From Macrobrachium rosenbergii (Eukaryota; Arthropoda; Malacostraca; Decapoda; Palaemonidae): a stretch of DNA of 64,000 nucleotides. Each line of letters opens with the position of its first letter. Position 1 is the first letter of the stretch. Below are positions 22,895-36,100 of this stretch, piece after piece. Made by a program: the position numbers and the translations under genes. The notes under the pieces were generated by a model, which saw only the letters and a list, made by a program, of their open reading frames with translations, was not told the origin of the DNA and made no database searches. The stretch lies in NCBI RefSeq assembly GCF_040412425.1, contig NC_089781.1, forward strand, positions 56,231,968-56,295,967, written 5' to 3'.

Positions 22895-24058
22895 AAATTG
22901 AAGAGTTTAAAATTGTGGTCATTCTTCCAAACATATAAGTTTTGTGAACTGTTAATAATATTTAATGCTCATGTGGTAGAATCTGATATAAGAGAAAATA
23001 TATGTAACAGGCCGAGGTACAAGTGTTTTTACTTAGGAAAAATGAGTTGTGTAATGGTGTGCAGAGACTTGTATAAGGTAAAGTGGTATATACTTATTTT
23101 TTTACCATGGTAAAAAGGTGAATGTGATCTTTCTAAAAAGGTGAATGTGATCTTTTAAAAAGGTGAATGTGATCTGTTAAAAAGGTGGATGTAATCTTTT
23201 TAAAAAGGTGGATATAATCTTTAAACAGATTTTGCCTTAGTGAAATTATTGTTAATAAACTTTTTGTACATTTTTACATGTTCTTTTCTTTACATTTCTT
23301 TTATGTGTTCTTGTGTTTATAATTTCACAGTGTTACCCAAGATTTTGTGTTTGTGATTTAACATTGATTTAGTTAGTACTTTATGTGATGATACTTTAAC
23401 ATTGAATACTTGTGTTGATTTCATTTCTTAAGATTTCATTGAAAACTTGTGTTGATTTCATTTTTTAAGATTTCTTTTTCAAATCTGGAGTAAACCTTAA
23501 TAGTTTGAATTTTGCTTAACTATCATAAATTATTGATAAATATAAAGTTTAGTGAATTAATCTTGTTTAAGAATGAATTAAATCTTACATTGTTTTTAAG
23601 TAATAGTAAATTTTTTTGAGATTGTGGACTCTACTTATAACTTGTGAACTTAGAAATAAATTTTTGTATTTAAAGTTTTAAAAGCACAGTGTTTCATTTT
23701 GACCACCAGTGAATATGGTCATTTATGTATGCACAAAGTAAGTGATAAATATGTTCTGTTCTCCTTCGTGTTTTTGAAGTGAATTAGAACCAGGGAAACA
23801 ATCATAGTTGTTTGATAGAGTGATGCCCTTTCCCCTCTAGTATACTTATTGCTTAATAGTTATTACCTCATCATAACTTGATAAACTTAGATTGATTTTT
23901 TCAAGTGATAAGGAAGTTTTAAGGGATCACTGTTACCTTTAGAGTGTTCAGTCATAATATTATTGTTATGAGGTTTTAGGTATCTGGCTGAAGTGAGGTA
24001 AATTTTTGGATTTAATAGTTGTGTAATAACCAGGTATTTGATCACTCTGTGACAATAT
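22138..24058 (+). repeat. 3' LTR of the Gmr1-type element
   Basis: It matches 16048-17969 and includes a (CT)n tract at 22815-22892 and the short tandem block at about 23112-23222. It ends GACAATAT, directly before an AT/GT array. The two LTRs differ by scattered substitutions and small indels, so the insertion is not new. Confidence 0.85.
22815..22892 (+). repeat. (CT)n tract inside the 3' LTR
   Basis: 78 bp of CT, about 12 bp longer than the tract in the 5' LTR. The difference is a length change since insertion. Confidence 0.95.
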
Positions 24059-24083
24059 GTATATATGCATATGTATCTGAATG

Positions 24084-24839
<756 letters not shown>

Positions 24840-25049
24840 TACCGTCAACGAGGACTCCACCACATCCTCACAGCCTCTGATATGTCCAATGGACGGACTC
24901 TGGTGATGATGAACTGCTGTCCAACAGCACACCCACATCAAGGCTACTGGTGGAGGTCATCTCCGATATGACACTGCACGGTTTCATCAAGAGCAGCCAG
25001 ATCACATTTCCTTTGGGTCTTTGTGATGATGCCGAAGTTGCTGTATAAG
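24840..25049 (+). pseudogene. Possible 3' exon or exon remnant, unknown protein
   Basis: A good splice acceptor (pyrimidine-rich run ending in TCGCCAG, to 24837) precedes GATACCGTCAACGAGG. The first frame reads DTVNEDSTTSSQPLICPMDG and then meets TGA. With one frameshift near 24895, the reading continues as SGDDELLSNSTPTSRLLVEV to DDAEVAV and a TAA near 25049. This part is GC-richer than its surroundings, which suggests old coding sequence. I do not recognise the family. It lies on the opposite strand from the alpha-2-macroglobulin exons. Confidence 0.3.
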
Positions 25050-25399
25050 GCAAAGATAGCAGGGGTAATGATATGCAGGATGAAGAGGTAAGGATATGGA
25101 TTAAGGGCGATTGGACTATAAATTACGTGGGACAGGAAACACGGGGGAAAGGTCGGAGGAGCCTTGAGAGGGTCGTGAGGTAAACTGAAGGGTTAAAGCA
25201 GAACCTATCAGAGTGCTATAAAACACTTATTTTCTATCAATTATTTTAACATTAAGTTAGATGTTCCATAGTTCAATATTTGTTTACTTTCTTGTTAGTA
25301 CAGTCGGTGATAGAGTCTGCTGGTCTGCGGAGAAAGCAAGGTTTCACGGGAGAATGACTCTCGTGCATCCACCATGGCCTCCAGAGATCAACTGTTTAG

Positions 25400-25871
25400 T
25401 AACCCTGGTTCTCAAATTTTGTGGTATCGTTACCCACGCCCCGGGGCAGTGGTGTGAAAGATCACCATTACCCCTACCCCATTCCTCTTCAGTTATGTGA
25501 AGTTATAGTATAAAGGAAAGAAAAATATTGGAATGTTTCATTTCTAATCTAATGCATTTTATATGTGAGAAACGAACCTATTTACTTTTACTCAAGTCTT
25601 CAGAAATGAAGAATTGAGATTTCAGACATTATTCCTTTGACAAAAAATGTTGGGGTATAACTTGCACAATTTTGATCAAAATTAATCTGTTTACTTTTGT
25701 ATTATGTATCAATTAATTGATTTATTTATACATTTGTTTATTATTATTATTGTTTATAAATCTATGAATTTTACTCCAAAGAACTGTAACTTTTAGAAAG
25801 TGCCTCGTTACCTCCCAGAAACGGCTTCATTACTTCCACGGGGGTAATTACCCCCACTTTGAGAACCACCG
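25400..25871. mobile_element. hAT-like non-autonomous element (candidate)
   Basis: The left end reads CCTGGTTCTCAAA and the right end, reversed, reads CGGTGGTTCTCAAA. This is close to the CAGTGGTTCTCAAA terminus common among hAT elements. The flanking 8-mers CTGTTTAG (25392-25399) and CTCTTCAG (25872-25879) match at 6 of 8 positions, as a decayed 8-bp target duplication would. There is no transposase inside. Confidence 0.5.
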
Positions 25872-25879
25872 CTCTTCAG

Positions 25880-26446
<567 letters not shown>

Positions 26447-26518
26447 AATATTTACTCATAGTACATGTAAATATGTCTCTGGAAATTAACTAGTTTTTAA
26501 ACTGGAAAGATAACTCAC

Positions 26519-26615
26519 GTTCTGACGTCTTGTTATGTCACTGCGGCAGAGTCGATTTTCTCCATTGTTGATTTTCACGGTAACAGTGCCCTTCACTGGT
26601 TGACCAAAAGTGTAT
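26519..26615 (-). CDS. Alpha-2-macroglobulin family gene, exon 4 of those seen
   Basis: On the - strand, an acceptor (TTTTTATGTCTACAG) precedes 26615 and a donor GTGAGT follows 26519. The 97-bp exon completes a split threonine codon begun in the exon at 42416 and reads YTFGQPVKGTVTVKINNGEN, ending in CRSDITRRQN. This is the macroglobulin-domain 3 region, corresponding to the Y-x-Y/F-G-x-P-V-x-G-x-V-x-V pattern of the family. The phase fits exactly: 1 nt plus 32 codons. The next downstream exon was not found; it should lie further left on the - strand or outside the window. Confidence 0.9.
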
Positions 26616-27930
26616 CTGTAGACATAAAAATGCAATGTTTGAGGAAATAGATAGGTGGGCAATTGTCAGATCTGTTAAAGGGAAATGATAATTATCATAA
26701 CAGTTCCTTGCAAATATTTCTGGTGATTACTATTATTATATTTTATCTGTACGTCCAATACAAACCTCATATACTGATATTAATTCCATAAATAATCAGT
26801 AAATGAATGCTGCCCAGTCTGGCAACAATAATTCTCGAGTTTTTATTATTTTCTGCGTAAAAATATGTGACTTCTCATTAGTAGTACCAAGTAAAAGTAA
26901 GAAAATGAAACTCGTATTGTCAACGATTTTCGTTTAGAAGCAAAAGAAAAGGTAAAATTATCGATGATCTTCACTTGTGAATTACCAAAGGGAAAAGCCA
27001 GGGATGGCCAGTGTGTTGAGGGGTGGGGGGGGGGGCAGTTAGCGCCCCCCCTTAATGTTGAATTTGGGTTGGTAAAAAATGGACAGTATTTGTTATTTAA
27101 AACTGTATATAAAATTTTCACTCTAATGAATCCTCATATTGTTTATTCATCTCTCTGAAATTAACTCTTTGCTTTGTTTTTTCTTCCCCTTCCACTTCGC
27201 CGGTTTTTTCTTTTTTTCAGATTAATAATCTATAATCTTTATTTTCTTTACATTATAAAATACTCTTTGGGAAAAATATTGTTGTCGTGTAAAAAATAAA
27301 AAAAATAACCATAAACAATTTGGCTTGTATATATGACATTGTCTATAGGATATATATTGTATCTAGTTCAAATTGGTCAAAATGACGAAGCTGGTCAAAA
27401 TTTTCTCTACCTCCCCTCATTTACAGTAGATGGTGCTCAAGCCATCCCTGGGGAAAGCACATTCACCTTACACACCCAGCTCATGCAACCAGGTGTCTAA
27501 GGTCATTTCTCTCATGATGCCTCCAGTGTGAAGGAACTCAAGAGATACTTATCTTCATAATTCATTTGACTACTCAAAAGAATGATCAAAACCAGGGGGG
27601 AGCGATAGGCTATGTCTTGGTGGATGTTGCTGAAAATGATGAATCTCCCTCCTATCAATGTTTCTTAGTGCAGAAGATGCAAACAAGAAAAACGGGCAAG
27701 ACAATGAATAGATAGAGTCCATCCCCGGGTAGGAGCAAAGCCGGTCTTGAAGAATGGAAGATATGAGTCAGAAAACAGAGAAGGATCAGGGAGGGACAGA
27801 AGAATAAAAGTCTGGTCAAAGGGAGAGGAAATGAGTCACAACACCATACTATCAGAAAACTATTGAGAGCCATAGAATGATTATCGGAAGTGACATCTTG
27901 GCGGATGTTACGAGGCTGACTGAAAGTAAG

Positions 27931-28059
27931 GGTGGTCCTAGACGATCAAATTTATATGGAAATTCTCAGCAATGCACCAAAACTTGATCATCTAGGGTGC
28001 TTTGCATACAATACTCTTACAAATTATTACGTCAAAAAGTTGGTTGTCTAGGGTCACCC
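27931..28059. repeat. Small inverted-repeat (foldback/MITE-like) sequence
   Basis: GGTGGTCCTAGACGATCAAA at 27931 is repeated in reverse complement at 27979-28000 (as GCACCCTAGATGATCAAG) and again at 28038-28059 (as GGGTGACCCTAGACAACCAA). The three related arms suggest a short TIR element with one duplicated end. The superfamily is not assigned. Confidence 0.4.
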
Positions 28060-28946
28060 TCAGCGCCTTGGAACAGTGGCTGTTTGAATCTGTGTTAAAG
28101 TGAGGGGATGATGAGCTTTTGGCAGAGAACTGTGACAGGACTAGAGGCAGGGTCATTGACCTCTTGAATTGGTCTGGAGTCAGTTCTTTCAAAAAACGAA
28201 GCACCTCAAATATGCGGATGTTGGTATATGAGAAAATTAAACCTGTCTTATGCCAGTGTTAAACGAGGGGGCTTCGTCTTACGTGTACTGCTTATTTAGC
28301 ATGAGGGTCATGAACTCGGGCCTCCTGATGAATATGTATCAGCCTCGTTAATAAAGGGCGAATTATTTGCCGAAGAGCATAAGCCATTCATTGTTATAGT
28401 TAGGGGCGGGTGAAAGGGGGCCAAGTGTAATTTTCGGAACTGACGTGTATCTTTTACTGGGATTAGTGGTGGTTCTACACCTGGATTGGTGTTTCAGAGC
28501 TTTATGTAAACAGAAGAAACTTAAAAGTGCAATAAAACAATGTCATAAAAAAAGTTAGGCGAAAACTCCAACATATATACATGAAGTTTAGCTTATTGCT
28601 GTCATATTTTCAACATTTACATTTATCAAAAATAGAATTGGTTTTTCAATAAAAGATATATAGACATAAAAAAGTGTAGAATTTTTCATGGAGACCCGAT
28701 TAAAAAGTATGATCTTACAATGTTCCTTTAAGAGTTAATTAATTCTTCACAGCCGAACTCTTTTTCAAAATTCTGGGTACGTCAACATTAAATGTAGTTT
28801 AGCAGGATTATTACGTCTAATAGTGTGCAAATGGTCTTGACATGTTCATACAGTTTAGCAAGAACTGCACGAAATTGGAAAAGTATGAAATTTGGAAGAA
28901 AAGTTTTGCTAAAAATATAATTGGTTGCTTACCAATTATGAAAATA

Positions 28947-29020
28947 TTGGGTCAGTGTTGGAAGCCAAGGTGGCGGCCAAGAGGAAACAGCTTGCATGCC
29001 ACTTGTGAAAACGGTGGGTA
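28947..29020. repeat. Isolated single unit of the 67-bp minisatellite
   Basis: The sequence GGGTCAGTGTTGGAAGCCAA and the following bases match one unit of the array that starts 1.1 kb further on, including GCTTGCATGCCACTTGTGAA. Neither neighbour resembles the unit. Confidence 0.85.
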
Positions 29021-30121
29021 CGTTGTAATGATGGAAATCCTTCTTTTGAATTAATGACAATACCCTTCATAATTGGTGGACTGGAAAAACGAATTGGTTT
29101 TCATCTTATCAATAAATTGAATTAACCACTCGAAATTGAGATTGTCTATGATCGAGTGTGCATACGTAAGTGCGTAAGTTCAACCAAATGCGTAGTTGCC
29201 CAAGCTCAACTCGCACTGTTCAAGACGTGTTTGGCGACTTGAGAGGGGAAAGGGATGTAGCTCCCCTTATTTTCCATTTCAAATGCCATATTTCTCCCTT
29301 GTAAAAGGTATGCACATATCTTAGTTTATATTGTACATGTTGCCATAACACTTAATAGTGTTCTTGTGTATCTTTGCCTTAATGTAACAGCAAATTACCG
29401 AGAGTTGTTATGGTAATGTTACGTAAGTTGCACCATGATGAGCTTGCATGTGGTTGCAGTACCACCAACTGTAGGCTAAGATGTGCGATATTCTTCCATA
29501 ATTTTATGAATATATATCAATTCTTGACTCCAATTCCACCTCTTATGCATGAAAAGCCAGGCTAACTGTGTAATGTAACAGTTAAGTTAGGCATGAGTAC
29601 AGCATAGCCTAGGCTAAGGACTGCATGCTCTTTGGCACAAGATGGCTGTCCTAAATGAACTTTTTGTATTACAGGGAACCAGTCTAGGGCATTCGTATTA
29701 CAGGGACCAGTATAGGGTACTTGTATAAGAACCAGTATAAGTACCTATTTAAGAACCAGTTCTAAAAGTTATGGAAGGAACATTAGGAATAAGTTGTTTA
29801 CACCATGTAACCTACTAAGAAGCATTAAACAACCCGCGGGAGTCGGCGTTTTCCTCAACCGCAACTACAAAATGAAGATTCGTCCGTCTATGACGTCAAG
29901 TACCAGTCCAAGCTAAGAGTAGTCCGGGGTTTATTAATGTAGGCCGGTGTGTTACACTTGTTTAGCCTATGCCCAGGATTGAGTTGTTATGTATAGGCTA
30001 GTCTGAGTTAATTGCCCTAAAATGAATGGTAGCCTCCAAATGTAAGCCAGGACAATTGACATATCAAGCCACGAGTAGTATAAACAAATATTACATATGG
30101 TGAAACAAATATGACAACGTG

Positions 30122-33100
30122 ATGGAAGACAAGTTGGGGCCAAGAGAAAAGAGCTTGCATGCCAGTTGTGAAAATAGTGGGTCAGTGTTGGAAGCCAAGG
30201 TGGCGGCCAAGAGAAAAGAGCTGCATCCCAGTTGTGAAAATAGTGGGTCGGTATAGGAAGCCAAGGTGGCAGCCAAGAGAAAAGAGCTTGCATGTCAGTT
30301 GTGAAAATAGTGAGTCGGTGTTGGAAGCCAAGGTAGCAGCCAAAAGAAAAGAGCTTGCATGTCATTTGTGAAAATTGTGGGTTGGTGGTGGAAGCCAAGG
30401 TGGCGGCCAAGAGAAAAGAGCTTGCATGGCAGTTCTGAAAATAGTGGGTCAGTGTTGGAAGCCAAGGTGGCAGTCAAGAAAAAAGAGCTTGCATGCCAGT
30501 TGTGGAAATAGTGGGTTAGTGTTGGAAGACAAGTTGACAGCCAGGAGAAAATAGCTTGCATGTCACTTATGAAAATAGTGGTTCAGTTTTGGAAACAAAG
30601 TTGGAGGCCAAGAGAAAAGAGCTTGCATGCCAGTTGTGAAAATAGTGGGTCAGTGTTGGAAGCCAAGTTGGCAGCCAAGAAAAAAGAGCTTGCATGCCAG
30701 TTGGTGAAAATAATGAGTCAGTCTTGGAAGCCAAGTTGGTGGCCAAGAGAAAAGAGCTTGCATGCCAGTTGTGAAAATATTGGGTCGGTGTTTGAAGCCA
30801 AGATGGCGGCCAAGAGAAAAGAGCTTACATGCCAGTTGTGAAAATAGTGGGTCAGTGTTGGAAGCCAAGGTGGGAGACAAGAGAAAATAGCTTGCATGCC
30901 AGTTGTGAAAATAGTGGGTCAGTGTTGGAAGCCAAGGTGGGAGACAAGAGAAAATAGCTTGCATGCCAGTTGTGAAAATAGTGGGTCAGTGTTGGAAGCC
31001 AAGGTGGGAGACAAGAGAAAATAGCTTGCATGCCAGTTGTGAAAATAGTGGGTCGGTGTTGGAAGAAAAGGTGTCAGCCAAGAGAAATAAACTTGCATGC
31101 CAGTTGTAAAAATAGTGGGCCAGTGTTAGAAGCCAAGGTGGTGGCCAAGAGAAAAGAGCTTGCATGCCAGTTGTGAAATTAATGGGTCATTGTTAGAAGC
31201 CAAGTTTGCTGCCAAAACAAAAGAGCTTGCTTGCTAGTTGTGAAAATAGTGGGTAAGTGTTGGAAGCCAACGTGGCAGCCAAGAAAAAAAGGGGTTTGTA
31301 TGCCAGTTGTGAAAGTAGTGGGTCAGTGTTGGAAGCCAAGGTGGCAACCAAGAGAAAAGAGCTTGCATGACAGTTGTGAAAATAGTGGGTTGGTGTTCGA
31401 AACAAATGTGGAGGCCAAGAGAAAAGAGCTTGCATGCCAATTGTGAAAATAATGGGTAGGTGGTGGAAGCTAAGGTGGCAGCCAAGAGAAAATAGCTTAC
31501 ATGCCAGTTGTAAAAATAGTGGATCGGTGTAGGAAGCCAAGGTGGCAGCCAAGAGAAAATAGCTTACATGCCAGTTGTAAAAATAGTGGATCGGTGTAGG
31601 AAGCCAAGGTGGTAGCCAAGAAAAAGAGCTTGCATGCCAGTTGTGAAAATATTGGTTCAGTGTTGGAAGCCATGGTGGTGGCCAAGAGAAAAGAGCTTGC
31701 ATGCCAATTGTGAAAATATTGGTTCAGTGTTGGAAGCCAAGGTGGCAGCCAAGAGAAAAGAGCTTGCATGCCAATTGTGAAAATAGTGAGTCACTGTTGG
31801 AAGCCAAGGTTGCGGCCAAGAGAAAAGAGCTTGCATGTCTGTTGTGAAAATAGTGGGTTGGTGTTGGAGGTGAAGGTGGTGGCCAAGAGAAAAGAGCTTG
31901 CATGCCAGTTTTGAAAAAGTGGGTCAGTGTTGGAAGAAAAAGTGGTGGTCAGTTGTGAAAATTGTGGATCAGTGTTGGAAGCCAAGGTGGGGCCAAGAGA
32001 AAACAGCTTGCACTCCAGTTGTGAAAATAGTGAGTCAGTGTTGGAAGCCAGGGTTGTGGGCAAGAGAATAAAGCTTGCATGCCAGTTGTGAAAATAAGGG
32101 TAAGATTTTGAAGTCAAGGTTGCGGCCAAGAGAAAAGAGCTTGCAACCCTGTTGTGAAAATAGTGGGTGAGTGTTGGAAGACAAGGTGGCGGCCAAGAGA
32201 AAAGAGCTTGCATGCCAGTTGCGAAAATTGTGGGTCAGTGATGGAAGCCAAGTTGGGGGCCAAGAGAAAAGAGCTTGCATGCCAGTTGTGAAAATAGTGG
32301 GAAAGTGTTGGAAGCCAAGTTGGTGGCCAAAAGAAAAGAGCTTGCATGCCAGTTGTGAAAATAGTGGGTAAGTGTTGGAAGCCAAGTTGGTGGCCATGAG
32401 AAAAGAGCTTGCATGCCAGTTGTGAAAATAGTGGGTCAGTGTTGGAAGCCAAGTTGATGGCCAAGAGAAAAGAGCTTGGATGCCAGTTGTGAAAATAGTG
32501 GGTCAGTGTTGGAAGCCAAGGTGGCAGCCAAGAGAAAAGAGCTTGGATGCCAGTTGTGAAAATATTGTGTCGGTGTTGGAAGCCAAGTTGGTGGCCAAGA
32601 GAAAAGAGCATGCATGTCAATTGTGAAAATAGTGGGTTGGTGTTGGAAGCGAAGGTGGCGGCCAAGAGAAAAGAGCTTGCATGCCAGTTGTGAAAATAGT
32701 GGGTTGGTGTTGGAAGCGAAGGTGGTGGCCAAGAGATAAGAGCTTGCATGCCAGTTTTGAAAAAGTGGGTCAGTGTTGGAAGAAAAAGTGGTGGCCAAAG
32801 GAAAAGAGCTTGTATGCCAGTTGTGAAAATAGGTGACCAATGTTGGAAGCCAAGGTGGGGCCAAGAGAAAACAGCTTGCACGCCAGTTGTGAAAATAGTG
32901 GGTCAGTGTTGGAAGCCAAGGTGGCGGCCAAGAGAAAAGAGCTTGCATGCCAGTTGTGAAAATAATAGGTCAGTTTTGGTGTTGGAAAGAGAAAAAGCTT
33001 GAAGGTGGTGGCCAAGAGATAAGAGCTTGCATGCCAGTTTTGAAAAAGTGGGTCAGTGTTGGAAGAAAAAGTGGTGGCCAGAGGAAAAGAGCTTGTATGC

Positions 33101-36100
33101 CAGTTGTGAAAATAGGTGACCAATGTTGGAAGCCAAGGTGGGGCCAAGAGAAAACAGCTTGCACGCCAGTTGTGAAAATAGTGGGTCAGTGTTGGAAGCC
33201 AAGGTTATGGGCAAGAGAATAGAGCTTGCATGCCAGTTGTGAAAATAGTGGGTCAGTTTTGGAAGCCAAGGTGGCGGCCAAGAGAAAAGAGCTTGCATGC
33301 TGGTTGTAAAAATAGTGGGTCAGTGTTGGAAGCTAAGGTGGCGGCGAAGAGAAAAGAGCTTGCATGCCAGTTATGAAAATAGTGGGTCAGTTTTGGAAGC
33401 CAAGGTGGTGGCCAAGAGAGAAGATCTTGCATGCCAGTTATGAAAATAAGGGTAAGATTTGGAAGCCAAGGTTGCGGCCAAGAGAAAAGAACTTGCATCC
33501 CTGTTGTGAACATAGTGGGTCAGTGTTGGAAGACAAGGTGGCGGCCAAGAGAAAAGAGCTTGCATGCCAGTTGTGAATATAGTGGGTCAGTGTTGGAAGC
33601 CAAGGTGGCAGCCAAGAAAAAAGAGCTTGCATGCCAGTTGTGAAAATAGTGGGTAAGTGTTGGAAGCCAAGTTGGTGGCCAAGAGAAAAGAGCTTGCATA
33701 CCAGTTGTCAAAATAGTGGGTAAGTGTTGAAAGCCAAGTTGGTGTCCAAGAGAAAAGAGCTTGCATGCCAGTTGTGAAAATAGTGGGTCAGTGTTGGGAG
33801 CCAAGGTGGCAGCCAAGAGAAAAGAGCTCGGATGCCAGTTGTGAAATTATTGTGTTGGTGTTGGAAGCCAAGGTGGAGGCCAAGAGAAAAGAGCATACAT
33901 GTCAATTGTGAAAATAGTCAGTTGGTTTTGGAAGCCAAGGTTGCGGCAAAGACAAAAGACCTTGCACGCCAGTTGTGAAAATATTGGGTCATGTTTGCAG
34001 CCAAGGTGGAGGCCAAGAGAAAAGATCTTGCATTCAAGTTGTGAAAATAGTGGATCGGTGTTGGAAGCCAGGGTGGTGGCCAAGAGGAAAGAGCTTGCAA
34101 GCCAGTTGTGAAAATTTTAGGTCGGTGTTGGAAGCCAATGTGGTGGCCAAGAGAAAAGAGCTTGCATGCCAGTTGTGAAAATAGTGGGTAGGCGTTGGAA
34201 GCCAAGGTGGTGGTCAAGAAGAAAGAGCTTGCATGCCAGTTGTGAAAATAGTGGGTCAGTTTTGGAAGCCAAGTTGGTGGCCAAGAGGGAAGAGCTTGTA
34301 TGCCAGTTGTGAAAATAGTGGGACAGTGTCGGAAGCCAAGGTGGTGGCCAAGAGAAAAGAGCATGAATGTCACTTGTGAAAAAATTGTGTCGGTGTTGGA
34401 AGCCAATTTCGTGGGCAGTAGAAAAGAGCTTGCATGCCAGTTGTGAAAGTATTGGGTCGGTGTTGGAAGCCAAGGTGGTGGCCAAGAGAAAAGAGCTTGC
34501 ATGCCAGTTGTGAAAATAGTGGGTCGGTGTTGGAACCCGAGGTGTGGGCGAAGAGAACAGAGCTTACATGCCACTTGTGAAAATAGTGGGTCGCTGTTGG
34601 AAGCTAAGGTGGTGACCAAGAGAAAAGAGCTTGCATGCCAGTTGTGAAAATAGTGTGTCAGTGTTCGAAGCCAAGGTGGCAATGCAGAGAAAAGAGCTTG
34701 CATGCCATTTGTGAAAATAGTGGGTCAGTGTTGGAATCCAGTGTGGGGGCCAAGAAAAAAGAACTTGCATGCTAATTATGAAAATAGTGAGTCAGTGTTG
34801 GAAGCCAACGTGCTGGAAAAGAGAAAAGAGCTTGCATGCCAGTTGCAAAAATAGTGGGTAGGTGTTGGAAGACAATGTGGCAGCCAAGAGAAAAGAGCGT
34901 GCATGCCAGTTGTGAAAATAGTGGGTCATTGTTGGAAGCCAAGGAGGCGGCCAACAGAAAATAGCTTGCTTGCCAGTTGTGAAAGTAGTGGGTCAGTGTT
35001 GGAAGCGAAGGTGGAGGCCAAGAGAAAAGAGCTTGCATGCCAGTTGTGAAAATAGTGGGTTGGTGTTTGAAGCCTGGATGGGGACTAAGGGAAAAGACCT
35101 TGCATGCCAGTTGTGAAAATAGTGGGTCGGTGTTGGAAGCCAAGGTGGCGGCCAAAAGAAAAGAGCTTGCATGCCAGTTGTGAAAATAGTGGGTCAGTGT
35201 TGGAAGCGAAGGTGGAGGCCAAGAGAAAAGAGCTTGCATACCAGTTATGAAAACAGTGGGTCAGTGTTGGAAGCGAAGGTGGCGGCCAAGAGAAAAGAGC
35301 TTGCATGCCAGTTGTGAAAATAGTGGGTTGGTGTTTGAAGCCTGGATGGGGACTAAGGGAAAAGACCTTGCATGCCAGTTGTGAAAATAGTGGGTCGGTG
35401 TTGGAAGCCAAGGTGGCGGCCAAAAGAAAAGAGCTTGCACGCCAGTTGTGAAAATAGTGGGTCAGTGTTGGAAGCGAAGGTGGAGGCCAAGAGAAAAGAG
35501 CTTGCATGCCAGTTGTGAAAATAGTGGGTCAGTGTTGGAAGCGAAGGTGGAGGCCAAGAGAAAAGAGCTTGCATGCCAGTTGTGAAAATAGTGGGTCAGT
35601 GTTGGAAGCCAAGGTGGCGGCCAAGAGAAAAGAGCTTGCATGCCAGTTGTGAAAATATTGGGTCGGTGTTGGAAGCCAAGGTGGCGGCCAAGAGAAAAGA
35701 GCTTGCATGCCAGTTGTGAAAATAGTGGGTCGGTGTTGGAAGCCAAGGTGGCGGCCAAGAGAAAAGAGCTTGCATGCCAGTTGTGAAAATAGTGGGTTGG
35801 TGTTGGAAGCGAAGGTGGCGGCCAAGAGAAATGAGCTTGCATGCCAGTTGTGAAAACAGTGGGTCAGTGTTGGAAGCCAAGGTGGCTGACAAGAGAAAAG
35901 AGCTTGCATGCTAGTTGAGAAAATATTGTGACGGTGTTGGAAGCCAAGGTGGGTTCAAGAGAAAAGAGCTTGCATGCCAGTTGTGAAAACAGTGGGTCGG
36001 TGTTGGAAGCCAAGGTGGGTGCCAAAAGAAAAGAGCTTTCATGCCAGTTGTGAAAATAGTGGTGTTGGTGTTGGAAGCCAAGGTGGCGGCCAAGAGAAAA

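Larger units (their letters stand above)
16048..24058 (+). mobile_element. Gmr1-type Ty3/gypsy retrotransposon, deletion derivative
   Basis: Long direct repeats of about 1.92 kb (16048-17969 and 22138-24058) bound an interior coding, in order, gag, protease, integrase and reverse transcriptase. Ordinary Ty3/gypsy elements have RT and RNase H before integrase. Integrase before RT is known from the Gmr1 group, described in deuterostomes. The RT is cut short, so the copy is dead. A purine tract CTGGGGGGAGGAAGATA sits at 22121-22137 before the 3' LTR. Flanking DNA is AT array on both sides, so I could not resolve a target duplication. Confidence 0.8.

Noticed and set aside
27020..27060. G11 and C7 runs as a regulatory G-quadruplex
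   Set aside because: A single mononucleotide run with no further G tracts; too little to call.
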